Origin: Sideroxyarcus sp.
GTDB lineage: Bacteria; Pseudomonadota; Gammaproteobacteria; Burkholderiales; Gallionellaceae
Assembly: GCA_030651895.1 (NCBI GenBank)
Contig: JAUSBR010000003.1
Coordinates: 52,354 to 116,353 of the forward strand
DNA: 64,000 nucleotides
Reading direction: 5' to 3'
Part shown: in pieces, positions 45,794 through 54,565 of the stretch
Numbering within the stretch: position 1 is the first letter of the stretch
Layout: each line of letters starts with the position of its first letter
The notes under the pieces: generated by a model
The model's database searches: none
The model's input: the letters and a program-made list of their open reading frames with translations, nothing else
Told to the model about the DNA's origin: nothing
Program-made: the position numbers and the translations under genes

Positions 45794-46269
45794 TGTTTGT
45801 CCAGTTCTGCCAGGATCTGGTCGATCTTCTCGCTGGTCAGGCGACCGCACATTTTCTTGTTGTTGATGGTGAGCAGCGGCGCATCGACGCAGGCGCCCAT
45901 GCACTCACCCTCGCGCAGACCGTACTTGCCGTCCGGGGTGACTTCACCCAGGCCGATGCCGAGACGCTTGTTGAGATGATCCAACGTGTCGCCGGAACCG
46001 CACAACTGGCACGACAGGTTGGTGCACACGGTCAGCGTGTGTTTGCCCATCGGCTTGAGGTTGTACATGTGATAGAAGGTCGCCACCTCGTACACTGCCA
46101 TCTGCGGCATGCCCAGGTAGGCTGCGACGTCGGCCATGTCCGCGGAAGCGATCCAGCCCTTCTCGTCCTGCACGAAACGCAAAGCCGCCATCACGGCAGA
46201 TTGGCGCTGGTCGGCAGGGTATTTCTTCAGCTCTTTGTCGATGAGCGTCGTGATCTGTTGGGATAGCAT
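45790..46269 (-). CDS. nuoE: NADH-quinone oxidoreductase subunit E ([2Fe-2S])
   Basis: The 159-residue thioredoxin-like subunit binds cluster N1a with four Cys: CTNLSC and, about 35 residues on, CMGACVDAP. The N-terminal helical part contains [12 protein letters not shown]. It overlaps nuoD by one base and nuoF by four. Confidence 0.98.
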   Translation of the reverse strand: MLSQQITTLIDKELKKYPADQRQSAVMAALRFVQDEKGWIASADMADVAAYLGMPQMAVYEVATFYHMYNLKPMGKHTLTVCTNLSCQLCGSGDTLDHLNKRLGIGLGEVTPDGKYGLREGECMGACVDAPLLTINNKKMCGRLTSEKIDQILAELDKQ

Positions 46270-47522
46270 CAGCGGTCAATCTCCCCGAAAACAATGTCCT
46301 GCGTACCGATGATCGCGACCAGGTCGGCAAGCATGTGCCCGCGCACCATCTCGTCCAGACTGGACAGATGGGCAAATCCGGCGGCTCGTATCTTCATGCG
46401 GTAGGGCTTGTTCGCGCCATCCGACACCATATAGATGCCGAATTCGCCCTTGGCGTGTTCGACGGCGGAATACACCTCGCCCGCGGGTACGTGGAAACCT
46501 TCGCTGAACAGTTTGAAGTGGTGGATCAGCTCTTCCATGTTCTGCTTCATGGATTCGCGCCCGGGCGGTGCGTACTTGAGGTTGTCGGACATGACCGGGC
46601 CGGGATTCTTGCGCAGCCAGTCTATACATTGCTTGATGATGCGGTTCGACTGGCGCATCTCTTCGATACGCACCAGATAACGGTCGTAGCAGTCGCCTTC
46701 GACGCCGACCGGAATATCGAAATCGATACGGTCGTACACCTCATAAGGCTGCTTCTTGCGCAGATCCCACACCACGCCGGAACCACGCAGCATCGGCCCG
46801 GTAAAGCCCAGCGCCATGGCGCGTTCCGGCGACACCACGCCGATACCCACCGTGCGCTGCTTCCAGATACGGTTGTCGGTCAGCAGGGTCTCGTACTCGT
46901 CCACGCATTTCGGAAAGCGATTGGTGAAATCTTCCATGTAGTCGAGCAGGGAACCCTGGCGGCTCTCGTTCATCTTCTTCACGGCGGCGGCGTTGTGGAT
47001 CTTGCTCGCCTGATATTGCGGCATGGAATCCGGCAGATCGCGATACACGCCGCCCGGACGGTAGTAGGCGGCGTGCATGCGCGCACCGGACACGGCTTCA
47101 TAGGCATCCAGCAGCTCTTCCCGATCACGGAAGGTGTAGAACATCGGCGACATCGCACCGATATCGAGCGCGGATGCGCCGAGCCACAACAGGTGGTTCA
47201 GGACGCGGGTGATCTCGTCGAACATCACGCGGATGTATTGCGCGCGGATCGGCACGTCGATGCCCGCCAGCTTCTCCACTGCCATCACATAGGCGTGCTC
47301 GTTGAGCATCATGGACACGTAGTCCAGGCGGTCCATGTAGGGAACGGCCTGCAGGAAGGTCTTGTGTTCGGCCAGTTTCTCGGTGGCGCGGTGCAGCAGG
47401 CCGATATGCGGGTCGGCACGCTCGATCACTTCGCCGTCCAATTCCAGCACCAGACGCAACACACCGTGTGCCGCAGGGTGCTGCGGCCCGAAGTTCATGG
47501 TGTAGTTCTTTATCTCAGCCAT
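46269..47522 (-). CDS. nuoD: NADH-quinone oxidoreductase subunit D
   Basis: The 417-residue subunit begins [20 protein letters not shown], the classic 49-kDa-type start. It lines the quinone-reduction site with NuoB; the His of the GPQHPAAHG loop takes part in quinone binding. It is a separate protein here, unlike the fused NuoCD of E. coli, as usual in betaproteobacteria. Confidence 0.98.
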   Translation of the reverse strand: MAEIKNYTMNFGPQHPAAHGVLRLVLELDGEVIERADPHIGLLHRATEKLAEHKTFLQAVPYMDRLDYVSMMLNEHAYVMAVEKLAGIDVPIRAQYIRVMFDEITRVLNHLLWLGASALDIGAMSPMFYTFRDREELLDAYEAVSGARMHAAYYRPGGVYRDLPDSMPQYQASKIHNAAAVKKMNESRQGSLLDYMEDFTNRFPKCVDEYETLLTDNRIWKQRTVGIGVVSPERAMALGFTGPMLRGSGVVWDLRKKQPYEVYDRIDFDIPVGVEGDCYDRYLVRIEEMRQSNRIIKQCIDWLRKNPGPVMSDNLKYAPPGRESMKQNMEELIHHFKLFSEGFHVPAGEVYSAVEHAKGEFGIYMVSDGANKPYRMKIRAAGFAHLSSLDEMVRGHMLADLVAIIGTQDIVFGEIDR

Positions 47523-47543
47523 AACGTTGCCTTATTGATTCGT

Positions 47544-48173
47544 TCAGGAACGACCGTAATTCTCTTCGCGCACGGAGCGCGGTGTGATCTCGCGCGGCTC
47601 GATCGAGACCGGCTCGTAGATCACGCGTCGCTGCTCAGCGTCGTAGCGCATCTCGACCGTGCCGGACAAGGGGAAGTCCTTGCGGAAAGGATTGCCGACG
47701 AAACCGTAGTCGGTGAGGATGCGGCGCAGGTCGGGGTGACCGACAAAGATGATGCCGTACAAGTCAAAGGCCTCGCGCTCGAACCAGTTGGCTACCGGCC
47801 AGATCGCGGTAACCGAATCGAGAATCGGCATCTCGTCGTCTTCGGCGAACACGCGCACACGCAGGCGGATGTTGTGGGTGATGGAAAGCAAATGATAGAC
47901 GGCGGCGAATCTGGAACCCTCGCGCGGCGCATCGGGCAGGTATTTTCCTTCTTCACAGCTCTCGCTGCCGTAGGCCGAATAGTCCATGCCGCAGACATCG
48001 ATCAGTTCTTCAAAACGCAGATCGGCATCGTCACGAAGGCGCAAGAGGGTCGGGAGCATGTCCCGCGCATTCACCACCAGGGTGAGTTCGCCCAGTCGCT
48101 CAGTCAGGCTGACTACTTTGCCTGAGAAAGCTTCATTTATATTGGAGGACAGTATGTTCAGGTCGGTAGCCAT
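47544..48173 (-). CDS. nuoC: NADH-quinone oxidoreductase subunit C
   Basis: The 209-residue subunit carries the 30-kDa-subunit signature [20 protein letters not shown] (from about residue 135) followed by [17 protein letters not shown]. It links the peripheral arm and has no cofactor. It is separated from nuoB by 6 bp. Confidence 0.97.
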   Translation of the reverse strand: MATDLNILSSNINEAFSGKVVSLTERLGELTLVVNARDMLPTLLRLRDDADLRFEELIDVCGMDYSAYGSESCEEGKYLPDAPREGSRFAAVYHLLSITHNIRLRVRVFAEDDEMPILDSVTAIWPVANWFEREAFDLYGIIFVGHPDLRRILTDYGFVGNPFRKDFPLSGTVEMRYDAEQRRVIYEPVSIEPREITPRSVREENYGRS

Positions 48174-48179
48174 ATCATC

Positions 48180-48659
48180 CTAGCGCGCGATGGTGTTGGT
48201 TCGTTTGATCTTGTTCTGCAACTGGATGATGCCGTAGAGCAGCGCTTCCGCAGTCGGGGGGCAGCCGGGAACGTAGATATCGACCGGCACGATGCGGTCG
48301 CATCCGCGCACCACGGAATAGGAATAATGGTAGTAGCCGCCGCCGTTGGCGCAGGAGCCCATGGAGATAACCCAGCGCGGCTCAGCCATCTGGTCGTACA
48401 CTTTGCGCAGGGCAGGTGCCATCTTGTTGCACAGCGTTCCCGCCACGATCATCACATCGGATTGGCGCGGGCTGGGACGGAAGACCTCGGCTCCGAAACG
48501 GGCCAAGTCGTAGCGCGGCGCCACCGCATGCATCATCTCCACCGCGCAGCAGGCCAGACCGAAGGTCATCGGCCACAGCGAACCGGTGCGCATGTAGTTG
48601 ATGACGGTGTCCGCAGAAGTGGTGACGAACCCCTTCTCAAGGATGCCTTCTATTCCCAT
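48180..48659 (-). CDS. nuoB: NADH-quinone oxidoreductase subunit B (cluster N2)
   Basis: Starting at 48659 ([20 protein letters not shown]), the 159-residue subunit holds cluster N2 with the tandem Cys in [11 protein letters not shown], the Cys of [12 protein letters not shown] and that of [15 protein letters not shown]. It delivers electrons to ubiquinone. An extension to 48680 is possible; the chosen start overlaps the nuoA end by 10 bp. Confidence 0.97.
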   Translation of the reverse strand: MGIEGILEKGFVTTSADTVINYMRTGSLWPMTFGLACCAVEMMHAVAPRYDLARFGAEVFRPSPRQSDVMIVAGTLCNKMAPALRKVYDQMAEPRWVISMGSCANGGGYYHYSYSVVRGCDRIVPVDIYVPGCPPTAEALLYGIIQLQNKIKRTNTIAR

Positions 48660-49006
48660 TCCAGGGCCCCTTTCATCCACTCATAGACAAAGCCAACCAC
48701 GAGGATGGCGAGGAAGATCATCATGGAAACGAAACCGAAGGTGCCGATCTCCTTGAGTACGATCGCCCAAGGAAAGAGGAAGGCGATCTCGAGATCGAAC
48801 AGGATGAAGAGAATGGCAACGAGATAGAAACGCACGTCGAACTTCATGCGCGCGTCCTCGAACGCCTCGAAGCCGCACTCGTAGGGTGAGAGTTTTTTGT
48901 CGTCGGGGCGATGCGGGCCGACCAGCATACCCAACGCCAACGGCACCACACCTATGACGAGCGCGATGCCGATGAATAGCAGAACCGGAAAATAATTTTC
49001 CAACAT
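48650..49006 (-). CDS. nuoA: NADH-quinone oxidoreductase subunit A
   Basis: The 118-residue subunit has three membrane helices and the conserved [20 protein letters not shown] loop, which reaches the quinone cavity. It is the first gene of the operon, behind a strong ribosome binding site (AGGAGGGGG). The promoter should lie in the roughly 105 bp between the tRNA-Leu and this start, or transcription may come through from tpiA-secG. Confidence 0.97.
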   Translation of the reverse strand: MLENYFPVLLFIGIALVIGVVPLALGMLVGPHRPDDKKLSPYECGFEAFEDARMKFDVRFYLVAILFILFDLEIAFLFPWAIVLKEIGTFGFVSMMIFLAILVVGFVYEWMKGALEWE

Positions 49007-49112
49007 CTTGAGTCCCCCTCCTCTGTTAACCCCCGATGGCGCGGGATGCAGAATGCTACTCTAAATTTTTTTCTCGACCTTCGGCCCGTGGGCTTTCGGT
49101 TCTATAAGGATC

Positions 49113-49199
49113 TGGTGCGGGGCAAGGGACTCGAACCCTCACGTCCTTTCGGACACAGCCACCTCAAGGCTGCGCGTCTACCAATTCCGCCAACTCCGC
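49113..49199 (-). tRNA. tRNA-Leu (anticodon GAG)
   Basis: The minus strand begins GCGGAGTTGGCGGAATTGG, with D loop, the anticodon arm CAGCC-TTGAGGT-GGCTG (anticodon GAG), a long variable arm GTCC-GAAA-GGAC typical of tRNA-Leu, TTCGAGT in the T loop and an encoded CCA end. The acceptor stem has an apparent A-C mismatch at position 5. It sits between secG and nuoA, a placement common in betaproteobacteria. Confidence 0.96.
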
Positions 49200-49217
49200 T
49201 TGTTACTTAACTTGTTA

Positions 49218-49565
49218 TTATTTTGGTATCTGTTGCGACTTCGAATCGCTTGTATCTACTGCGGCCGGAGCGGGCACTGCCTGCTGTTCCAGCGTCTGCA
49301 CATCGACCTTGTCCATCACGCCCTGCTCCTTGACCGGAGTGGCATAGATATAAGTCAAAGCCAGGCTGGTGGCAAAGAAGACCGCAGCGGCGTATTTCGT
49401 GCTGCGACTCAGAAAATTGGCGGAACCGCTGGAGCCGAACAGGCTACCTGCCGAACCGGAACCGAATGCAGCGCCCATGTCCGCGCCCTTGCCGTGCTGC
49501 ATCAGCACCAGGCCGATCAACAACACTGCTGTCACCACATGTACTACCCAAACTATATTTTCCAC
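49218..49565 (-). CDS. secG: preprotein translocase subunit SecG
   Basis: The 115-residue protein starts at a GTG with GGAG upstream. It has two membrane helices: residues about 2-20 (VWVVHVVTAVLLIGLVLMQ) and about 56-72. The intervening HGKGADMGAAFGSGSAGSLF is the SecG signature. The C-terminal tail is Gln/Ala/Pro-rich. SecG assists the SecYE channel during protein export. Confidence 0.96.
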   Translation of the reverse strand: MENIVWVVHVVTAVLLIGLVLMQHGKGADMGAAFGSGSAGSLFGSSGSANFLSRSTKYAAAVFFATSLALTYIYATPVKEQGVMDKVDVQTLEQQAVPAPAAVDTSDSKSQQIPK

Positions 49566-49602
49566 AAACTGCTCCGCAACAAGATCAAATCAATAAATTC
49601 CG

Positions 49603-50355
49603 CTATTGCCCCGCGCGACAGATCGCCAGGAACTCGTCCGCGACCAAGGCTGCGCCACCGATCAGACCGCCATCGATATCTGCCTTAGCGAACAACTCTG
49701 CGGCATTCGCTGCTTTTACACTGCCGCCGTACAGTATAACCAAACCCTGTGCGACCTGGGCATCATGTCCGGCCACACGCTGACGGATGAAGGCATGTAC
49801 CGCCTGTGCCTGCTCCGGCGACGCCGTTTTGCCGGTACCGATTGCCCACACCGGTTCGTATGCCACGACCGCCTTGCGCAATGCCAGCACCCCGGACATT
49901 GCGATCACCGCATCCAGCTGCTCGGCGACCACTGTTTCCGTTGCACCGCTTTCGCGCTGCCCCAATGTTTCCCCTACGCACAGAATGGGAATCAACCCCG
50001 CCTGCTGCGCGGCGGCGAACTTCTCCGCCACCAGTCGGCTACTCTCGCCATAGATGCTGCGGCGCTCGGAGTGACCGACCAATACATAAGTACAACCGAA
50101 GTCCGCCAGCATGGCTGCGGACACTTCACCGGTGAAAGCGCCCTTTTCGAGCTGGTGGACGTCCTGCGCCCCCCATTTCACCGCCGAAGCGGACAGTTCC
50201 TGTTTGAGTTGCGCCAGATACGGAAAAGGCGCGCATACCGCGACATCCACTCGGGAAAGTGGCGCCGCACCGTTCTTCACAGCAGCCAGCAAGGTCTCGT
50301 TCTGGGCCAGCGTACCGTGCATCTTCCAATTTCCGACAACTAGCTTGCGACGCAT
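49603..50355 (-). CDS. tpiA: triosephosphate isomerase
   Basis: The 250-residue TIM-barrel enzyme interconverts dihydroxyacetone phosphate and glyceraldehyde 3-phosphate. The catalytic residues are Lys in VVGNWKMHG, His in YVLVGHSERRS and Glu in AYEPVWAIGTGK; the phosphate loop LYGGSVKAANA is also present. It heads the tpiA-secG-tRNA-nuo series. Confidence 0.97.
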   Translation of the reverse strand: MRRKLVVGNWKMHGTLAQNETLLAAVKNGAAPLSRVDVAVCAPFPYLAQLKQELSASAVKWGAQDVHQLEKGAFTGEVSAAMLADFGCTYVLVGHSERRSIYGESSRLVAEKFAAAQQAGLIPILCVGETLGQRESGATETVVAEQLDAVIAMSGVLALRKAVVAYEPVWAIGTGKTASPEQAQAVHAFIRQRVAGHDAQVAQGLVILYGGSVKAANAAELFAKADIDGGLIGGAALVADEFLAICRAGQ

Positions 50356-50482
50356 CAGGATCAATCTCTACAGACGTTTCAGAAGGCGGCGATAGTACCG
50401 ATGAAAACCCAAATGGTCAATCTGGCGGCTCCCGGGGGCCGCCGATGGCTTCATGGCGGCCCGCGCGGTGAACTACAATGAT

Positions 50483-50510
50483 TGTTACACTGTGTAATAA
50501 TTGTGTAACA
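50483..50510 (+). promoter_or_regulatory. inverted-repeat operator candidate upstream of pstS
   Basis: TGTTACAC (50483-50490) and GTGTAACA (50503-50510) form a perfect inverted repeat with a 12-bp spacer that contains TGTGTAATAAT. It lies 78 bp before the pstS ATG. The PhoB box is normally a direct repeat; TGTTACA and TGTAACA spaced 22 bp apart might still act as a degenerate version. TAATAAT could be a -10. Confidence 0.45.
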
Positions 50511-50587
50511 CGAACCTCTTAAGATGCGCTTCGCTGGCATCCGGCAAGCAAGCTAACGAAACCTATCCTTATTGGGAGAACTTTGAA

Positions 50588-51637
50588 ATGAGCAAATTGA
50601 ACCGTCTTCTTAGCAGCATCGGCCTGTCCGCTGCATTGCTGTCTGCTGGCGCTGCATGTGCCGGCGACATCACTGGCGCAGGCGCTACCTTCCCCTACCC
50701 CATCTACGCCAAGTGGGCTGAAACCTACAAGACCCAGACCAATGTGGGCATGAACTACCAGTCCATCGGTTCCGGCGGCGGCATCAAGCAGATCAAGGCC
50801 AAGACCGTGGACTTCGGCGCATCCGATGCCCCATTGAAGATCGAAGAACTGGACTTTGAAGGTCTGACCCAGTTCCCGACCGTGATTGGCGGCGTGGTAC
50901 CGGTCGTCAACATCGAAGGCGTTGCGCCCGGCCAGCTCAAGCTGACCGCCGACACCCTGTCCGCCATCTTCATGGGCAAGATCACCAAGTGGAACGACCC
51001 CATGATCGCCGCCGACAATGCCGGCGTTTCCCTGCCTGACGCAGCGATCACTGTCGTACACCGCTCTGACGGTTCCGGCACCACCGCCATCTTCACCACC
51101 TATCTGTCGCAAGTCAGCCTGGACTGGAAGCGCGGCGTGGGTTCCGGTTCTGCCGTTTCCTGGCCCGTCGGTACCGGCGGCAAGGGCAACGAAGGTGTAG
51201 CCTCCTATGTACAGCGCATCAAAAACGCCATCGGTTATGTGGAATATGCCTACGCAAAGCAGAACAAGATGAGCTACGCGCAAATGAAGAACCGCGATGG
51301 CAAATACGTCAAGCCGGAAGCAGATAACTTCAAAGCTGCAGCCGCCAATGCCAAGTGGGATGCCGACAAAGGCTTCTACATGATGCTGACCGACCAGCCC
51401 GGTGCTGACAGCTGGCCTATCACTGGCGCCACCTTCATCCTGATGCACAAGAGTCAGGGCAAGCCCGAGAACGCCAAGGAAGCACTGAAGTTCTTCGACT
51501 GGGCCTTCTCCGCCAATGGCGACAAGATGGCGATGGACCTGGACTACGTGCCTTTGCCCGAGAACGTCACCAAGATGATCCGCACTGCATGGGCAGCCAA
51601 GATCAAGGACAGCAACGGTCAGGTGATCTGGAAGTAA
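50588..51637 (+). CDS. pstS: phosphate ABC transporter substrate-binding protein
   Basis: Starting at 50588, the 349-residue protein has a signal peptide ending GAACAGD. The mature N-terminus ITGAGATFPYPIYAKWAETY and later RSDGSGTTAIFTTYLS carry the phosphate-binding Ser, Thr, Arg and Asp residues. It binds inorganic phosphate in the periplasm with high affinity and delivers it to PstCA. The gene precedes pstC, with two hairpins between them. Confidence 0.97.
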   Translation: MSKLNRLLSSIGLSAALLSAGAACAGDITGAGATFPYPIYAKWAETYKTQTNVGMNYQSIGSGGGIKQIKAKTVDFGASDAPLKIEELDFEGLTQFPTVIGGVVPVVNIEGVAPGQLKLTADTLSAIFMGKITKWNDPMIAADNAGVSLPDAAITVVHRSDGSGTTAIFTTYLSQVSLDWKRGVGSGSAVSWPVGTGGKGNEGVASYVQRIKNAIGYVEYAYAKQNKMSYAQMKNRDGKYVKPEADNFKAAAANAKWDADKGFYMMLTDQPGADSWPITGATFILMHKSQGKPENAKEALKFFDWAFSANGDKMAMDLDYVPLPENVTKMIRTAWAAKIKDSNGQVIWK

Positions 51638-51642
51638 GTAGC

Positions 51643-51714
51643 ATATCCTGACCGGATGCACCTTGTCGGTCAGGATATAATGCAAGGGGGCGCGCTTACG
51701 CCCCCTTGTTTTTA
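51643..51714 (+). terminator. two hairpins incl. intrinsic terminator between pstS and pstC
   Basis: ATATCCTGACCG (51643-51654) pairs with CGGTCAGGATAT (51667-51678). The second hairpin CAAGGGGGCG-cgctta-CGCCCCCTTG (51683-51708) is followed by TTTTTAT. The second is a good intrinsic terminator, so most transcripts probably end after pstS and only part read into pstCAB; the first may protect the pstS mRNA. Confidence 0.8.
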
Positions 51715-51743
51715 TAAGTTATAAAGATTACGAGACCTTCAGA

Positions 51744-52706
51744 ATGACCACTTTGCTACACGAAGCCAGCCTTAAACGACAGACTGTGTTCGATTTGCTG
51801 TTCCGCAATCTGACGCGTCTCGCCGCCTTTTCCGTGTTGGCATTGCTTGCGGCCATCATCGGCTCGCTGATCGTTGGCAGCATGCCTGCCATCAACGCTT
51901 TTGGCTTCGGTTTTCTGACCAGTTCGGAATGGAATCCGGTCACCGACGAATACGGGGCACTGATTCCCATTGTCGGCACCCTGGTCACCTCCGGCATCGC
52001 GTTATTGATCGCGATCCCGGTCAGTTTCGGTATCGCCATATTTCTGACAGAACTTTCGCCGCGTTGGCTGCGTCGTCCGCTCGGTATCGCGGTCGAACTG
52101 CTGGCGGGCATCCCCAGCATCATCTACGGCATGTGGGGCCTGTTCATCTTCGCTCCCTTGTTCGCCGACCACGTAGAGCCCTGGCTCAATGACCACATCG
52201 GCACCTGGCCTCTGTTGGGCCCCTTCTTCTCCGGCCCGCCCATGGGTATCGGCATGCTCACCGCCGGCATCATCCTGGCGATCATGGTCATCCCCTTCAT
52301 CGCCTCGGTGATGCGCGACGTGTTCGACGTCGTACCCACCATGCTGAAAGAATCGGCTTATGGCCTCGGCGCCACCACCTGGGAGGTGATGTGGAACGTA
52401 GTGTTGCCCTACACCAAGATCGGCGTGGTCGGCGGCATCATGCTCGGCCTCGGCCGCGCCCTGGGCGAGACCATGGCGGTGACCTTTGTTATCGGCAATG
52501 CGCACGAACTGCACAAATCCCTGCTCATGCCCGGCAACAGCATCTCCTCGGCACTGGCCAACGAGTTCACCGAAGCGGTCGGCGACCTGTATACCTCCTC
52601 GCTGATCGAGCTGGGCCTGATCCTGTTCTTCATCACCTTTGTCGTCCTTTCGCTCGCCCGCCTGATGCTTTACAGGCTGTCGAAAGGCGAAGGCCAGGGA
52701 GCCTGA
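51744..52706 (+). CDS. pstC: phosphate ABC transporter permease PstC
   Basis: The 320-residue inner-membrane protein has six or seven helices. The EAA-type loop that contacts PstB appears as [20 protein letters not shown] and the pair [19 protein letters not shown] is typical of PstC. It pairs with PstA, encoded 1 bp downstream. Confidence 0.96.
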   Translation: MTTLLHEASLKRQTVFDLLFRNLTRLAAFSVLALLAAIIGSLIVGSMPAINAFGFGFLTSSEWNPVTDEYGALIPIVGTLVTSGIALLIAIPVSFGIAIFLTELSPRWLRRPLGIAVELLAGIPSIIYGMWGLFIFAPLFADHVEPWLNDHIGTWPLLGPFFSGPPMGIGMLTAGIILAIMVIPFIASVMRDVFDVVPTMLKESAYGLGATTWEVMWNVVLPYTKIGVVGGIMLGLGRALGETMAVTFVIGNAHELHKSLLMPGNSISSALANEFTEAVGDLYTSSLIELGLILFFITFVVLSLARLMLYRLSKGEGQGA

Positions 52707-52707
52707 C

Positions 52708-53553
52708 ATGCTGAATCTATACACCCGCCGCCGCCTCACCAACGCGATCAGTCTCGGCGTCTCGGTACTGGCCATGCTGTTCGGCCTGTTCTGGCTGGGC
52801 TGGATATTGTGGACCCTGCTGGAGCACGGCCTGCCCGGACTGGGCGCCCATGTGTTCACCCAGACCACGCCAGCCCCCGGCAGCAGCGGTGGCCTCATCA
52901 ACGCCATCTTCGGCAGCGTGATGATGACTTCCGTGGCAGTCCTGATCGGTACACCGATAGGCATCCTCGCCGGCACCTATCTGGCAGAATTCGGCCAGCG
53001 CGGCTGGCTGGCGCCGATCACGCGCTTCATCAACGATATTCTGCTGTCGGCGCCGTCCATCGTCATCGGCCTGTTCGTGTATGAGGTCTACGTTGTCAAG
53101 GTCGGGCACTTCGCCGGCTGGGGCGGCGCGCTCGCACTTTCCATCATCGTCATCCCGGTGGTCATCCGCACCACCGAGAACATGCTGCGACTGATCCCGA
53201 ACAGCTTGCGTGAAGCCGCCGCCGCGATCGGTGCGCCGCAATGGAAGATCATTACCTTTGTCACCCTGCGCGCCGCGCGCGCCGGTATCCTGACCGGGAT
53301 ATTGCTGGCCATCGCGCGCATCAGCGGCGAGACGGCCCCCTTGCTGTTCACTTCGCTGAACAACCAGTTCTGGAGCAGCGACATGAACCAGCCGATGGCC
53401 AACCTGCCGGTGGTCATCTTCCAGTTCGCCATGAGCCCGTATGCCGACTGGCACAGTCTGGCCTGGGCAGGTGCATTGCTCATCACCCTGAGCGTGCTCA
53501 CCCTCAACATCGTGGCGCGCGTGATGTTCCGCCAGAAGACGAATACACAATGA
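52708..53553 (+). CDS. pstA: phosphate ABC transporter permease PstA
   Basis: The 281-residue permease has six helices, with the family sequences [34 protein letters not shown] and [20 protein letters not shown]. It completes the membrane channel with PstC. Confidence 0.96.
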   Translation: MLNLYTRRRLTNAISLGVSVLAMLFGLFWLGWILWTLLEHGLPGLGAHVFTQTTPAPGSSGGLINAIFGSVMMTSVAVLIGTPIGILAGTYLAEFGQRGWLAPITRFINDILLSAPSIVIGLFVYEVYVVKVGHFAGWGGALALSIIVIPVVIRTTENMLRLIPNSLREAAAAIGAPQWKIITFVTLRAARAGILTGILLAIARISGETAPLLFTSLNNQFWSSDMNQPMANLPVVIFQFAMSPYADWHSLAWAGALLITLSVLTLNIVARVMFRQKTNTQ

Positions 53554-53564
53554 GGATACAAGAA

Positions 53565-54341
53565 ATGACTGCCGACCAAATCATCTCCGCACCGAAACTG
53601 ATCGTGCGCGACCTGAACTTCTATTACGGCGCTGATCGCGCGCTGAAAGACATCAACCTGGTCATCCCGGAAAAGATGGTCACCGCCTTCATCGGACCGT
53701 CGGGCTGCGGCAAATCGACCCTGCTGCGCACCTTCAACCGCATGTACGAGCTCTATCCCAAACAGCGCGCCGAAGGCGAGATATTACTGGACGGACAGAA
53801 CCTGCTCGACAAGAAACAGGACCTCAACAACCTGCGCGCCAAGATCGGCATGGTGTTCCAGAAACCCACGCCGTTCCCGATGTCCATCTACGACAACATC
53901 GCTTTCGGGGTGAAACTGTACGAGAACCTGAACAAACACGACTTGGAGGAGCGCATCGAATGGGCGCTGAAAAAAGCCGCGCTGTGGACGGAAGTAAAAG
54001 ACAAGCTGAAACAGAGCGGCACCGGCCTCTCCGGCGGCCAGCAGCAACGCCTTTGCATCGCCCGCGCCATCGCCGTCAAACCGCAGGTGCTGTTGCTGGA
54101 CGAACCCACTTCCGCGCTCGACCCCATCTCCACCGCACACATCGAGAAACTCATCGACGAGCTGAAGAAGGATTTCACCATCGTGATCGTGACGCACAAC
54201 ATGCAGCAGGCGGCGCGCGTTTCCGACTTCACGGCTTATATGTATCTCGGCGACCTGATCGAGTTCGGTGACACCAGTACAGTGTTCACCAACCCGAAAC
54301 GCAAAGAGACTGAAGACTACATCACTGGACGATTTGGTTAA
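53565..54341 (+). CDS. pstB: phosphate ABC transporter ATP-binding protein
   Basis: I favour the ATG at 53565 ([14 protein letters not shown]), preceded by GAGGA at 53552-53556; the ATG at 53550 would overlap the pstA stop and add five residues. The 258-residue ATPase has Walker [10 protein letters not shown], the Q-loop [10 protein letters not shown], signature LSGGQQQRL, Walker [13 protein letters not shown] and the switch His in VTHNMQQA. No phoU or phoBR follows, unlike in many pst operons. The last codons (DYITGRFG) lie in a perfect 18-bp palindrome. Confidence 0.97.
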   Translation: MTADQIISAPKLIVRDLNFYYGADRALKDINLVIPEKMVTAFIGPSGCGKSTLLRTFNRMYELYPKQRAEGEILLDGQNLLDKKQDLNNLRAKIGMVFQKPTPFPMSIYDNIAFGVKLYENLNKHDLEERIEWALKKAALWTEVKDKLKQSGTGLSGGQQQRLCIARAIAVKPQVLLLDEPTSALDPISTAHIEKLIDELKKDFTIVIVTHNMQQAARVSDFTAYMYLGDLIEFGDTSTVFTNPKRKETEDYITGRFG

Positions 54342-54357
54342 TCGTCCAGTGATGTAG
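54317..54357. repeat. perfect 18-bp palindrome overlapping the pstB stop
   Basis: CTACATCACTGGACGATT (54317-54334), loop tggtt, and its exact reverse complement (54340-54357). The left arm encodes the PstB C-terminus. Confidence 0.85.
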
Positions 54358-54414
54358 CGGCGCAGGCTACACATGAGCGTAGCGAATGTTAAGCCGCGAA
54401 GCGGCGGCCGAAGC

Positions 54415-54441
54415 CATTACATCACTGGCCGCTTCGGTTAA
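54415..54441 (+). repeat. second copy of the pstB 3' end
   Basis: CATTACATCACTGGCCGCTTCGGTTAA would read HYITGRFG-stop, matching the [12 protein letters not shown] of pstB with a few base changes. Between the copies lies GC-rich hairpin-forming DNA such as CCGCgaaGCGG (about 54394-54404). No reading frame leads into it. Confidence 0.7.
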
Positions 54442-54466
54442 CCGAACCGCAACCGCTAGCACCATG

Positions 54467-54499
54467 AACGCCGGGCATGTCCCGGCGTTCTGCTTTTTT
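54467..54499 (+). terminator. terminator of the pst operon
   Basis: AACGCCGGG-catgt-CCCGGCGTT followed by CTGCTTTTTTG, about 125 bp after the pstB stop. Confidence 0.9.
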
Positions 54500-54565
54500 G
54501 CTCCCGTCATACTCGCGTAACAAGCCCGCGCTATCGTCCATTCCCCGAATGCTCAGGAGAAATCC

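Noticed and set aside
36001..49006. Mobile or acquired complex I cluster
   Set aside because: Gene order, composition and the tRNA-secG-tpiA context are those expected for a vertically inherited betaproteobacterial operon.
54415..54441. Second pstB pseudogene
   Set aside because: Only the last eight codons are present; too short to call a gene remnant, so listed as a repeat.
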